DNA of 64,000 nt from Deinandra increscens subsp. villosa (taxonomy: Eukaryota; Streptophyta; Magnoliopsida; Asterales; Asteraceae). Below, piece by piece: positions 19,842 through 31,265 of this stretch (position 1 is its first letter; each line of letters opens with the position of its first letter). The notes below the pieces were generated by a model. It did not search any database and was not told where the DNA came from. It saw only the letters and a program-made list of their open reading frames with translations. The position numbers and the translations under genes were made by a program. The stretch lies in contig JBCNJP010000003.1 of the NCBI GenBank assembly GCA_039602395.1, forward strand, positions 66,899,880 to 66,963,879, given 5' to 3'.

Positions 19842-22800
19842 TCTCGCTTCTTGGAATATTAGGGGCTTGAACCGGCCGCTTAAACAAAAAGAGGTTCATC
19901 AAGTGGTGAAAGAGTATAGCTTGAGTATGTGTGCTATTCTTGAGTCTCATGTTAAGGTGGGTAATTTATTTAAGGTTTGTAAGAATGTGTTTAGAAGTTG
20001 GGAATGGACTTCTAATGGTAATATGTGTACTAAAGGAACTCGAATTATTGTGGGTGGGATTCGAATATCTTTGATGTTATGGTTATTGCTCAATCTGATC
20101 AGGTTATGTATATCCAGATTTTCTATAAGCATTAAAAAATGGTGTTCTTTTGTTTGATAATTTATGTTGATAACTACTATAAGAACATGAAAGTTTTATG
20201 GGATGACCTAAGATTACATAAATCTTTTATCAAAGACAATGCATGGGTCATATTGGGAGATTTCAATTCGGCTTTAAATATCGAAAATAAGGTTATTGGT
20301 TCTTCTGGGCCGGATCCGGGGCTGAAAGACTTCAAGGACTGTGTTACTGATATTGAAGTCATTGATGTTAACTATACGGGGCTTCATTATACTTGGAACC
20401 AAAAACCTAAAAAGGGTATTGGTACTCTTAAAAAGATTGACAGGGTTATGGCCAACATGCCTTTCTTAGACTCCTTCCCGTCGGCGTGTGCTGTTTTTTA
20501 GCCTTACAGAGTTTCTGATCATTGTCCCTGTATCTTAAGTATGGATATTCCTCAGAATAGAACACCGAAGCCTTTCAAATTTGCTAATTTCCTCACTTCA
20601 TAATTGGGATTTTAGAGGCTGTTTCATCGGTTTGGTCCTCTCAGATTGAGGGTGTTCATTAGTTTTGTGTTGTTAAAAAGCTGAAATTGTTAAAGACCCC
20701 TCTTCGCTCTTTTTTGTTCAAAGAAGGCAACTTGCATTCTAAGGTTGACAACCTTCGTAAGGAGCTTGACTGTATTCAACGCCAAATTAACACTGACCCG
20801 TTTAGCATTCATCTGAGAGATATGGAAGCTCGAGTTCTTGATGACTTAAATGTTTCCTCGCTGGATGAAGAAAGCTTTCTCAAGCAGAAGTCTAAGATTC
20901 ATTGGCTTGCCACAGGTGATTCTAATACTGCTTATTTCGACGCTTCCTTGAAATGAAAAAATCATTGGTGTCGTATTGATGTTATTGTTGATAAAGATGG
21001 TTCCAAGCATGAGGGTGACAGGGTTTCTAAGGCTTTTGTAAAAAACTATGAACAATTCCTTGGTAGCGAGGGAAATGTGGACCTTCATGTTGACCCGGAT
21101 ATGATTATGAATCGGATTGATGATATGAGTGCTAACCACATGATTCGTCCTGTGTTAGACAAGGATATTAGAGATGCTATTTTCTCCATGGGTGATAATA
21201 AAGCTCCAGGTCCGGATGGTTACTCTGTTGCATTCTACAAGAAGGCCTAGCCGATTATAGGTGCTGATGTGTGTTACGCTATCCAGGATTTTTCAACACT
21301 GGCAAACTTTTATGGAAAATAAACCACACGATTATTGCCCTTATTCCTAAAGTTAGCACTCCTTCGGCTATCAATGATTATAGACCAATTTCGTGTTGCA
21401 ATGTGTTATATAAATGTGTCACTAAGATTGTTGCTGATAGGATCAAAATGGAGCTTACTAATATTGTTGGAATAAATCAGTCTGTGTTCATTCCCGGCAG
21501 GAGGATCTCGGATAATATTCTTCTCACTCAGGAACTTATGCATAATTATCATCATGATTATGGTCCTCCCCGTTGTGCTTTCAAGATCGATATTCAAAAA
21601 GCCTATGACACTCTTGATTGGAGATTTCTCGAGGAGATTCTTTTGGGGTTTGGTTTCTACCCGAAAATGGTCAGATGGATTATGGTTTGTGCTTCTTCTC
21701 CTTCGTATTCCATCTGTGTTAATGGTAATATCCTTGGTTTCTTTAAAGGTAAGCGGGGCCTCAGACAGGGTTGCCCGTTATCTCCTTATTTATTTACTTT
21801 AGTCATGGAGATTCTAACTTTGATGCTATATCACTCTGTGCAAATAAGTCCTTCTTTCAGATTTCATCATAAGTGTGAAAAGCAGAGGATTATCAATCTG
21901 TGTTTTGCTGATGATTTGTTCATATTCGCAAGAGATGATCTCCAGTCTGCCTCTTGTATCTTTCAGGCTCTCAGCAAGTTCTCTAGGACTTCTGGTTTGG
22001 TTCCCAATCCTCAGAAATGTACTGCTTATTTCTGCAATGTTTCTGATGAAACTAAGGCGAGTATTCTGGTGGCTATGAGTATGGTGGAGGGATACCTTCC
22101 TATTCGTTAGCTGCGTGTTCCTTTGATTTCATCTAGACTCTTATATAGGGATTGTCTTCTCTTGGTGGAGAGACTGGATAATCGTATTACTAACTGGAGG
22201 AACCAGCTCCTCTCTTTTGCAGGTAGAGTTTAACTGATTATTTCTATGCTTTCTTCTCTGCATGGTCTATTTGTCTTCGGTTTTTATTCTTCCCGCTAGT
22301 ACTATTTCTATGATTGAGAAAAAGATGAGGGACTTTCTTTGGTGCCATGTGGATTAGAAGAAAGGCATGGCCAAAGTTGCTTGGAGGGACGTGTGTGTTC
22401 CAAGATCTGAAGGGGGCTTGGGTATTCGACGAATTGGTGAAATGAATAAGGCTCTCATGTCGTCTCATATTTAGAGTATCGTTACTAAAAGGGACTCGTT
22501 TTGGGTGGCTTGGATTTACTCTTATTGTATTAAAAACAGATCTTTTTGGGATTGCCCTTGCCCCAAAGTGAGTTGTTGGAGTTGGAGGAAGATCACTTTT
22601 ATTCGTCCTTTCATTCGTCAATTTATCTGGTCGATTATAGGTGATGGCAGGAATACGTCTACGTGGTTTGACAAATGGTCTGAATCTGGACCGTTGTGTC
22701 ATCATATTTCTTCCCATGCTATTTATAATGCAGCTTATACTGCTAATGCCACTGTTGCTGATATGTTTAATCATGAGGGTGCTTCGTGGCCGGTTGCTTG

Positions 22801-23442
22801 GAACAACCTTTTCCCGTTTCTCAATGAAATCTATAATACGACCTTGAAGGCAGAGACTAATGATCGGATGAGTTGGAAATCAGGGAGCCAATGGGTTGAT
22901 TTTTCTACCTCGTTGGTGTGGGATTCGCTCAGTGCATACCTCGTCATGCTTTTTTGGTTTGGCTTGTCATGCGGGAAAGACTCTTAACGCAAGACAAGAT
23001 CTTGGGGTGGGATTTTAGGAGGCGGAAAAAACATGAATATGATGTGCTGCCTCCTATGTTACAAGAACGATGACTCGCATCATCACCTTTTTTTTAGTGT
23101 GCGTATTCGGCCCAGGTGTGGAATCGGGTTCGGTCCAGAACATGCATCAGGGATACGAGCCCTTTGTGGGTGGATATTTCTAGTTATTTAATTGGCCGAT
23201 GTACTTCTTCTTTTGAGATTGTGGTTGCTAAAATTGTGGTTCATGCTTCGGTTTACTACATTTGGCAGGAGAGGAATAACCGAATTTTCAAAAATCATGC
23301 TAGGCCCCTGGATTCTCTTGTTGATATTATTTGGGACACAGTTCGATGCAGGCTTAAATCAAGCTTAAGAAGACTCCTAGAGTTTGGCAGATCCTTGATG
23401 GGTGGGGCATTGGTGGTGATCAAAGAGATGAAGATGTCATAA
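19834..23442 (+). pseudogene. L1d ORF2: endonuclease-RT-zf-RVT (broken)
   Basis: It begins with MISLASWNIRGLNRP. Endonuclease motifs are ILGDFNSAL at about 20252 and RVSDHCPC at about 20509. The RT region has GDSNTAYF at about 20917, GPDGYSVAFYKKA at about 21210 and the catalytic FADDLFIFARDD at about 21904. The longest clean stretch, 21271-22110, covers most RT blocks (DYRPISCCN, NQSVFIPGRR, AFKIDIQKAYDTLDW, GLRQGCPLSPYLF). The zf-RVT end is at 23035-23290 (YYIWQERNNRIF). A frameshift at about 20055 and stops near 20501, 20956, 21250, 22110, 22233, 22358, 22474 and 22986 inactivate it. Confidence 0.8.
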
Positions 23443-23553
23443 CTTAGTCTCTTGTTTTTGTTTGTGTTTCTTTCTGGGGGCTTGTCCCAAGATTAAACTA
23501 GTAAGGTCTTCTTCTTACTACTTGTGCTTTTTTGCGATATATATATATATATA

Positions 23554-23950
23554 GGGAGAGGATCATTTGAGAACTAATTGGTTGAGAGAACTTTTGAGAA
23601 CCATTTTTGCCATTTTACTCATAACTGTGATCTTACATGAAGTATATATTCATATGTTATGTTAGTATATGTTGGCATTTTGATATGGTTGTATGAGATG
23701 ATTTATAAACAGGATAAATTTTACTTCTAAATTGGATAAAATCACATCAGTTGACTGTAAAATCTACTTGCAACAATCAAATTTAGAATAAAATCAACTT
23801 AAATGATTGAGATAAAATATGTCTATATAATTAATGGTGTTAACCAAAACAAAACATGAGGAAGAGCTTACAAAAACTTTCATATTTATATATATATTGA
23901 TCTTTATACAAATATTTTCATCAGATCCTATACAAAATCTATCTAACTAG
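23554..23950. repeat. AT-rich repeat joined to L1d; partial copy of the 308-bp family
   Basis: It starts gggagaggatcatttgagaac right after the (TA)n end of L1d. Positions 23617-23745 match the core of the 308-bp tandem repeat at 62133-64000 (actcataactgtgatcttac, then ttggcattttgatatgg and tttataaacaggataaat). The rest is AT-rich with no coding content. Confidence 0.6.
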
Positions 23951-24578
23951 CTAAGACCTAGCATCCGACATATAGTCTTCATCATCAAAGAAGCTGCTGC
24001 TGCTGCTGTCATCAGGAAACAGCTTTTGACCAGGCAGCAATCTCGGTCCCAACTCGGAGGTTCTGTAGGTGGAATCCCTGTTCCGGATTAAAAACACATC
24101 CAGCTCTCTCTCCCCCTCTGGTAGGGGGAGATGAAGTTTCATATCCCTTACAACTTCGGGAGTGATGAAATCAGCGTACTCAAGCCCGTATTTGATGGAC
24201 AGAGGTGGGATCCTCCAGTAAATGAGGAAATACCCAATCGATGTGTGGTTTAGGTATTGCACCATTTGATCCAGATCATGACAATCAAATTTGCGAATGT
24301 CGACATAGTCGACATAATCTACCTTTCCCTTCCACACATCCTGGCCGGCGGCATTCCGGTGGAAATCGCCACAGTGATGGACCTTTAGGGTGAACCTCCG
24401 ACCACCTGTAAAAAACCCAAATGCAGAGTAGAGAGTAAGTAACTAAAAAACATAAAACCCTAAAAATAAAAACGTACAGCCATTGTTGAGTGAAAATACA
24501 CTTACGGGGAGTCTTGCCGTAGTAGGGTGCTGGTTCATTAACACCCCTAATCCTCCATTGGTTACCAAAGGCAGCCAT
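23951..24578 (-). CDS. Two-exon PB1-like domain protein, probably MULE-associated
   Basis: Exon 1 is 24578-24506 (MAAFGNQWRIRGVNEP). The intron, 24505-24406, begins GTAAGT and ends TTTTTACAG (100 bp). Exon 2 is 24405-23951. The spliced frame of 175 residues is open: after the junction it reads GRRFTLKVHHCGDF, KVDYVDYVDIRKFD, HDLDQMVQYLN and YWRIPPLSIKYGLEY, and ends in an acidic serine-rich tail (DDSSSSSFFDDED). The FTLKVHHCGDF...VDYVDIRKFD..HDLDQMV pattern resembles the PB1-like N-terminal domain found ahead of MuDR/MULE transposases in Asteraceae. No transposase follows here, so it is either a solo domain gene or a truncated MULE. It is one of the few intact frames in the window. Confidence 0.55.
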
Positions 24579-24920
24579 TGATCGATCGAAGTTTTTTTTC
24601 TTGTTGATCAGGAAATACGTTCGTACAAAAGATTTTGGTGGTGAAAAAGTGGAAATTTAAAGGCAGACATGGCACGCTACCAGCTATGGTGGGAAGAAGT
24701 GGAAAGGTCAGGCCAAGATAACCGTGTATATTTATTACCTTTACCATGCAAATCCTGTTTTTACCATGTCTATTTATTACCTTTATCAACGCAAATTTTG
24801 TTTATCAATTATTTCTTATGTGATGGGAGTAACTAAATAAGTTCTGGTTAAAATATAACCAATTAACACTTCTGTCTCAATGGTTCTTCTTAATCTTGTA
24901 GTGAGTTCCTTTCTTTTGAC
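24579..24920. other. AT-rich non-coding stretch upstream of the PB1-like gene
   Basis: This is presumably the promoter side of the minus-strand PB1-like gene. It holds repeats of the short word tatttattacctttacca/tcaa at 24729-24786. No other recognisable feature is present. Confidence 0.3.
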
Positions 24921-24926
24921 TGACCC

Positions 24927-25390
24927 AGGTTCAAGCCTTGTTTGCTACAATTTATAATTTTTGATTGTCTAATAGTGGATGACAGGATTTATAAACTCGC
25001 TAGATTTTAATTCTTCAATAAATTGGAACAAGAACAAAACCGTATGAATTAACAAGAACAGAACCGTATGAAGGTTCAAGCCTTGTTTGCTACAATTTAT
25101 AATTTTTGATTGTCTAATAGTGGATGACAGGATTTATAAACTGGCTAGATTTTAATTCTTCAATAAATTGGAACAAGAACAAAACCGTATGAACTAACAA
25201 GAACAGAACCGTATGAACTATAATTCCTCAGGAAGAACAGGAAGAATAGAACCGGATGAACTAGAGTTCTTCAGGATCAAGAGTAATTATTCAGTAATAG
25301 AACAGGATGAACTACAGTTCTTCAGGATGAACCGGATAAACTAGAGTTCTTCAGGATGAACTATATATACTATAGTTGTTATTTCTGTTC
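24927..25390. repeat. Tandem duplication (145 bp) plus short GAACTAGAGTTC repeats
   Basis: A unit beginning aggttcaagccttg at 24927 is repeated at 25072 (period 145 bp) with few changes. From 25190 to 25370 the word accggatgaactagagttc, followed by ttcaggat, recurs four to five times with variation. The same words recur in the 308-bp repeat near the right end and at 28071-28121, linking these regions to one repeat family. The GAACT-AG-AGTTC core is a short inverted repeat. Confidence 0.65.
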
Positions 25391-25960
25391 GTAGTCTCTT
25401 GGATATTCCCATGTATTTAAACCCATTATCTAGTGAATTAAAATCATTCTGGTTGAATACAATTCTTTATACACTAATATTTAGTCACACAACCTAATAT
25501 ATATATATGTAGAAGATTATAACCTTAGGGAGAAGATATCATCCGGATTGAGAGAAGATAAACAGAAACGGATGAAAATACATTATATTAAATTAAAAAT
25601 CAATTCATTACATAAAAGGGAAAAGAAGCGGCTAAAGACAAATCCCTCTTTGCTTTCTCACATGGTTGCTTTAACAAACACAATTACATACACGTAATCC
25701 AAAGGGGGTATGATTCCATTAATACATTGATCTAAAAAATTACAACTTTAAAACTACTAACTTAAAGGGAAAAGAAGCGGCTGAAGACAAATCCCTCTTT
25801 GCTTCTCACATGGTGCTCTAGAGAGATTGTCTGAGAATCATTATATAACGGCTACTTGCTGCTTTCTCACATGCACTTGCTTCTGATCAACTGAAAATGG
25901 TGAAGAAGTGGCTGGAAGAAATCAGGTTCATGGGGCAAGAAGCGAGAGAAGCACCTGGAC
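25391..25960. repeat. AT-rich sequence with a direct duplication
   Basis: A segment starting aaagggaaaagaagcggct at about 25615 recurs at about 25764, about 150 bp apart, each followed by (a/g)aagacaaatccctctttgc. No supported coding region. The frame opening at 25897 is short and has no known domain. Confidence 0.45.
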
Positions 25961-26560
25961 AATACAGGTGCTGCAAACCACAACATGTGTCGGCCCTTGC
26001 CGCTGACTTTACAAAATTATATAATAACTTAAAATATGCTCCCATGAGTTATGAAGCCGAAACCCTTGGTGTCGTTGAACCACTTCACGGTACCTGATTT
26101 CCTACCGCCTTCGTCCGCCATTTTCGTTTTCAGATTGTCTGGGGCTGAGGGAACAGAAAATGGTGAAGAAGCATCTCTTTTGCTACATCTCCTACATCGG
26201 TCCCCTTCCACAATCCAACATCGTTATCCAGGGCATTTGAGTGATTGGTACCACCCAATGTTGCAACTAAAGTTAGTTCTATTATTAATAACAATAATAA
26301 ATCATAATTTATTAAGCACATTATAAATTAATCAAGGAATGAGTAAAAGAAAGAAAGGAGGGTAGTGAGATCAACTACCTTGTTCAAGTTTAGGGTTGCA
26401 ACAAACAGGGCATGCAAACCTCATCATGGGCCCTTACTGCTGATTGTTATAAAATTATATAATAACTTAAAATCTGCTCTCAGTAAAGCATTTGTATGAA
26501 CCATTAGAGACTCCTCGTCTCCATGGTTTCCACAATAACTTAAAATTTGCTCCCAGGAGA
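25961..26560. repeat. Repeated junction units around a captured gene fragment
   Basis: The sequence ataataacttaaaat-n-tgctc occurs at about 26022 and 26460, and the related acaataacttaaaatttgctc at about 26530. The first two are preceded by similar DNA (gcaaacc...cccttgc/actgctga...aaaattatata). What follows each copy differs; the first is followed by a cold-shock-domain fragment. This looks like a duplicated transposon segment carrying unrelated inserts. Confidence 0.45.
26029..26121 (-). pseudogene. Captured 5' fragment of a cold-shock-domain protein gene
   Basis: From the ATG at plus 26121 the minus strand encodes MADEGGRKS followed by GTVKWFNDTKGFGFIT. This is the start of a plant cold-shock-domain/glycine-rich RNA-binding protein, including the RNP-1 type motif KGFGFI that contacts nucleic acid. 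The homology stops right after FIT at about 26048 and runs into transposon-like DNA with a stop at 26029. The remaining cold-shock fold, the glycine-rich part and the CCHC knuckles of the parent family are absent. Some parental 5' leader may be retained upstream (26122-26160). It is a non-functional captured exon piece. Confidence 0.8.
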
Positions 26561-26884
26561 TACAGAGCGCAATCTTTCCCTGCATAAGAAAAAATTACCA
26601 AATCTGAGACGAAAATTTCAATCGAACTTCAGTGGTGAAGATGATAACTTACCGTTTTCCACATACGGATGACACCAATTCCATATTTTTTTTCCGGCGA
26701 TGATGGACGAAAAACAGAGAGAGAGAGACTGGGAGAAAAGGGGCATGGTGGAGATGATGATGAAAACTGATACAAAGATAAGTATATATCGATAATCGAG
26801 GGGCGTGGTAGATGGAGATTAGACCGATTAGACCGATAAAGTAAATGAAATAATCATGATTACAAGCGCCGTCGACTGTTTGTC
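26561..26884. other. Non-coding stretch with possible small exon
   Basis: On the minus strand a short ATG frame near 26683 (MELVSSVCGKR) ends at a GT donor (AACG|GTAAGTT at about 26650), with an acceptor-like TTATGCAG near 26583. A similar ATGGAG...AAAACG|GTAA arrangement exists at 55875-55785. Support is weak; no domain is present. Confidence 0.2.
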
Positions 26885-27675
26885 TTCTTTTAGCCACCTA
26901 AAATTAATATACCGTGACCATTTGTCATAATTTGTCACGCAACCAATGTTTAATATGAGTGGCCATATCACAAGATAATAAAAAATGATAAACATATAAA
27001 CACAAATCTTCTCTTTTTCGCCACGCGTTTAATATTACCATGACCATAAAATAGATTTTTATCACTCACAACCTACCATTTAGTCATGGTTAATATATGT
27101 GGCCATAGGTAATAGATTTTTGTCACTCACAACCTACCGTGACCATTAGTCATCTAATATTTAGTCACACAACGTAATAACAGTGGCCATATGTACTAGC
27201 TTTTAGCCACATAACTAAGTAAAAAGCGTGGCCATTGCTCACATTTAGCCACACATAATATATACTTAATAGTTTTGTTTTCTTTTAATTTACTAAGTAA
27301 TAAAATCTACTCTTTCGTCACAAAACATTATTTAAGCGTGGCCATACATTCCTTTTTGGTCACACGAATAAAAAATCATAAAAATTCCGTCGCCGTTTGG
27401 TGCATTTCGCCACTCTTTTTTAAGTGTGACAAATAAGTGCCACATGTTTTTGTAAAACAGTGGCTAAAGCCACTGCAACTGATTGTTGTTGTCACATAAA
27501 CAAAAAAATACATGGCTAAAAGGGTCCAAAGGCTATATATTTGGCCACGGGTACAAAATATATGTGGCTAAAACGATAATTTCTTACCTTTGGCCACGTT
27601 TTTTACAAAACAGTGGCTATGCGATATCAAAAAAACCGTGGCCAAAGCCACTTTTTGACGTATTGTCGACCACCG
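26885..27675. repeat. CACTA-like subterminal repeat region (GTGGCCAT/TAGCCAC)
   Basis: Many copies of gtggccat, gtgaccat, gtggctaa and their complements (agccac, agtcac) are spaced 20-70 bp apart over about 790 bp. Dense, both-orientation short repeats of this kind are typical of CACTA (En/Spm) subterminal regions, where the transposase binds. The right edge, gccactttttgacgtattg followed by tcgacc at about 27649-27673, resembles a degenerate CACTA 3' end (normally ...TTGTAGTG). A matching CACTA 5' terminus was not found, so this may be a deletion derivative. Confidence 0.45.
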
Positions 27676-28429
27676 ATTTCACGCCCTACAGTTCAATTAA
27701 TTACTTTATGTAAATGAGCAATCAAACCAATAATGAGTTTGAAAAATACTAACCGTTGTGTGTATGTCAGCATGATTAGTGCTGTGGCTAGATCCAACAA
27801 AAATCTCCTTAGAATTTACCTAGAGCAATGTTTTTGAATTGGTAAAAAGTGAGAGCAAATTAATGACGCGGGCCTATCATGAAAGTATTTATTCTATTTT
27901 ATAATCTAACATAAGTTATTCCAGTTTTATTCATACAGATTATGTATATACTCGTTTTTTTCTTCATATTAACATACATTTACAATGAATCATAGCAGAG
28001 CTCCATTTAACTCATAACTTTGTTCTTACATGAAGTATATATTCTTATGTACTAGGAACTTGCATCTATTTGTGTTCTTCAGGAACAAGAGTTCAACCGG
28101 ATTGTGTTCTTCAGGAACAAGAATGTATGTTATTATAAGGTACTTGAGAATAGTATGAGTAAGGTGTGATGTAAAGAATTTACCACTATAGATGCCGAAG
28201 CATTAAGTTGTTGTGGTAACGGCCTTTACTTGTTCATTTTTTTCATCCCTAAGAAGTCTCTCCTCTTTAAGTTCGAACTCAAGTTTTTCCAATTGACGAT
28301 CAGTGTTGTTGGATCGATCCTTGAATTTTTTACAATTAACAGAATGTTGTTAGATGCTTTTTAACAAAGTACATAAATAGGAAAGCATGCAGACCCTATT
28401 GATTCATTATCTCTTAATTAGTTCTTAAT
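27676..28429. repeat. AT-rich DNA with a diverged partial copy of the 308-bp family
   Basis: Positions 27961-28049 match the part of the 308-bp repeat that reads caatgaatcatagcaga to gaagtatatattcatatg. At 28071-28121 there are two copies of gtgttcttcaggaacaag. Nothing else is recognised. Confidence 0.5.
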
Positions 28430-28814
28430 TATTAATATATCATATAAAGACCCTATTGATTAATTATTTGATATGTTATATATAAATTAAAGACATCTAA
28501 AGGGAAGAGTGGAACACATCATGTCTTCAGTGGATATAAACAAATTACCATTTCTAGCAAAGTAGCAGATGAATGACATCAACATTCTTCTATTCTTCTA
28601 CAGGGGATTTAAACTACAATTTCTTTATTTTGTACCCCTCTAACATGAACCTACAAAAAATGCTAGAAACATTCCTATATATGTCCTCTATGATCATTTC
28701 CTAGCTAGTAATGACTAGAGTAACATAAATTAGTTCTTAATTATTAAGATATCACATAAAGACCCTATTGATTAATTATTTGATATGTTATACACAAATT
28801 AAAGACATCTAAAA
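28430..28814. repeat. Direct repeat that contains the L1e insertion site
   Basis: A unit starting near 28430 (agaccctattgattaatt, then taaagacatctaaa at 28486-28500) recurs from 28742. The second copy is cut by LINE L1e after taaagacatctaaa at 28801-28814, and its continuation (gggaagagcggaacacatca) is found at 55367 on the far side of the nest. The period is about 311 bp. Confidence 0.7.
28801..28814 (+). repeat. Left target-site duplication of L1e
   Basis: The 14-bp taaagacatctaaa is repeated exactly at 55353-55366 after the L1e A-tail. It fits the 8-20 bp duplications made by target-primed reverse transcription. Confidence 0.8.
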
Positions 28815-29350
28815 ATCCTTTGGAAGAACAAATGGTTACTCTCTGGCGATTTTGGCGATTTTAGGGTTCCTCCTTGAAATCGTTTTTTCTTGTCTTCTTC
28901 GTCCCGTATCCATCGTTGTTTGTTTTGGCACCTACCGGTCCTGTAATCTGAATCTCCTTTTAATCGTTGGTACGAGTTGTGTTAGCGGCCGCCGGAGTAG
29001 GGTTTATCCCATAGACTGACTCTCTGATCTGGACGTGTAACACCCTGTGATCGACTTTGACTGGATATTGATTCGATACGAGTACCGTTAGCGGCTTGAG
29101 TGATTCCACTTTGGATTCCTGTTTTCTTGGTCTCGCTGTTTGGTTCTCCTCTTTTAGGGTTTGTACCAAGGTTGTCGTCTGAACGTTTCCTAGTTGCTAC
29201 GTTGAAGGAATCTACGTGATTAGGGTTGAAGCCTGGATAGTCTGCTATCCCTTTAATCCGGATTGTCTTTATTTCTTCTCCTTAGCTTCCAAGGCGGCCG
29301 TAAGATTCGATCTGTGGTGTGGCCCTTTTTCTTCTGTGGACTCTCTTTCC

Positions 29351-30860
29351 ATGAAGCAAGTGAATCGCAATAAACCTTTATCACGTTTGGCGGAGAAGAT
29401 TACCAACATAGATGGTAAAGTTGACAATCGCATACCGAGACGTGGAAACCCGGTGACAATTCCGGCGGTCTCTCCGGTAGTCTCATTGGAGGCTACGAGT
29501 ACGAATGAGGTGCCGGCTAATTCTGAAACACCACTGGTTACTAACACACAGAAGCCAACTCCTGACGAGTTCCTGAGATCAATTCTTCTGACCTAGGGTT
29601 TATGGAAAAATCTGATGATAATGTGCATGGGATGTCCATGCATGACGTTAACCCTAGGTTTACTACTGTTCCAAGAACTGAAAATGGTTGTGGGGCTGAT
29701 TCCTTTGCAGCGGTTGTCTCAGATAATGTCAAGACCAAATCAAAACACAAGAAGGTTAATTTTCGTCCTTTACTCTGTGCAAATTTGCAGCAGGGGGTGG
29801 ATGTTGTTCTGCCTATCTCATCGGTTCTTAGTGTGCAAGAAAAACTCGCAAACACTCTATTTGGGTATTTTTTAGGAGATCGTATTGCTTTCCCCGTAGT
29901 TGAATACTATGTGTCGTCAAATTGGAAAAAAATTGGATTGCAAAAGGTTATGATGAATGATAATGGATTCTTTTTCTTCAAATTTGATAACTTAAAGGGT
30001 ATGATGGATGCTTTGGAAGGGGGTCCATGGACGATTCATAATAGGCCATTGTTTTTGAATATTTGGTCCCCGACATCGGCTTTAAAAAAGGATGATATTA
30101 AAACTGTGGCTCTATGGATAAAATTACATAATGTGCCCCTTGTAGCTTATACTGATGATGGTTTGAACATGTTATCGACTAAACTAGGTGGCCTAAACAG
30201 ATGGATACTTATACGGCTGCAATGTGTGCTGATGCATGGGGTCGAAGTAGTTTTGCCCGTGTTTTTGTCGAGATTTCGGCTGATTAACCTTTTCGAGATA
30301 CTTTAACGGTGGCTATTCCGGATGCTAGTGGTACTTCTTTCGCTAAAGAGGTTATTGGTGTTGAGTATGAATGGCACCCGCCTAGATGCAGCCATTGCTG
30401 TGTGTTTGGCCATGATGATACGGAATGTGCTAAACACAAACCCAAAAACGAGAAGGGGCCGGTTATTGATAGCGAAGGGTTTGTGGAAGTGGGACGTAAG
30501 AAAACTGGAAAGAAACCAAGGGTTCAGGCTTCAAAGCCCATCCCCCGGTTTGAATATCGTCAGGTAGCTCATCCTAAAGTGGATCCTAATTCAAATAACC
30601 AAGGTTCTACTAGTCGGCTATATGGTGACAAGGGTCTGGAACATAATAATCAGTTGGGTAAAGGAATAGGAATTAAAATTTCCAATTCTTTTGATATTCT
30701 GTCAGGTGAGCATGAGGTGGCTACAACTAGTGGCCTTGATAAATCAATGAAAGGTGACCAAGGTAATGAGGTGGTGGGCAATGAATGTGAAACGGGAACA
30801 TTTATGGTAATGGGTTTAAAAGGGGCAAGCACTCCTTCTTCTAAGGTTCTCAATGATTAG
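29351..30860 (+). pseudogene. L1e ORF1: DUF4283 and CCHC protein (near-complete, frameshifted)
   Basis: It starts at MKQVNRNKPLSRLAEKI. A frameshift near 29575-29595 moves to the frame with GFMEKSDDN. The DUF4283 domain is at about 29860-30290, with GDRIAFPVVEYYV, NGFFFFKF, LEGGPWTIHNRPLFLNIW and DDIKTVALWIKLHNVP. A second frameshift occurs near 30190 and a stop near 30286. The knuckle CSHCCVFGHDDTEC (CX2CX4HX4C) is at about 30387-30428. A basic linker (GRKKTGKKPR) and the conserved KGASTPS end precede ATGATTAG, where ORF2 starts. Confidence 0.8.
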
Positions 30861-31265
30861 TATTGCTTCTTGGAACATTATGGGGTTGAACCGCTTTCTA
30901 AAGAAAAAAGAGGTTCGGCAAGTGTTATGTGAAAATAATCATTCGTTGTGTGCTATTCTTGAATCTCATGTGGATGTTGATAACTTATTCAAAGTGTGCA
31001 AGGGTGTTTTTCGTTTTTGGGACTGGACTTCGAATGGCTCGCATTCTCCTAAGGGTACTCGGATCATTATTGGTTGGGATGTTAATGTTGTTGATGCTAT
31101 GGTTCTTCTTATGAATGATTAGGTTATTCACCTTCGGTTGTTTTTCAAGCATAACTCTATGGTTCTTTTTTGTTCTATGATTTATGCTAGTAATAACTAC
31201 ATGTATAGACGTCATCTGTGGTCTTCTCTCAGTTTACACAAACAGGTGGTCAAGGATGAACCATG

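Larger units (their letters stand above)
18621..23553 (+). mobile_element. LINE L1d with 5' UTR, internally deleted ORF1
   Basis: The 5' UTR motif TCTCTGGCGA(C/T)TTTGGCG at 18650 is shared with L1e at 28841, so this copy reaches close to the true 5' end. ORF1 is shortened by internal deletions, and ORF2 extends to 23442 with stops and frameshifts. The 3' end stops in a (TA)n tract at 23537-23552 and lacks the hairpin and A-tail seen in L1a, L1c, L1e and L1f. It is joined there to another repeat beginning gggagaggatc. Confidence 0.8.

Noticed and set aside
22244..22774. Minus-strand 176-codon frame
   Set aside because: It is antisense to L1d ORF2; no independent motifs.
23500..23700. L1d target duplication and A-tail
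   Set aside because: The 3' end stops in a (TA)n tract and joins another repeat; no tail or matching flank was found.
26649..26897. Minus-strand 82-codon frame rich in H, F and L
   Set aside because: It arises from a GAGA-like and AT-rich tract; no domain and no conservation evidence.
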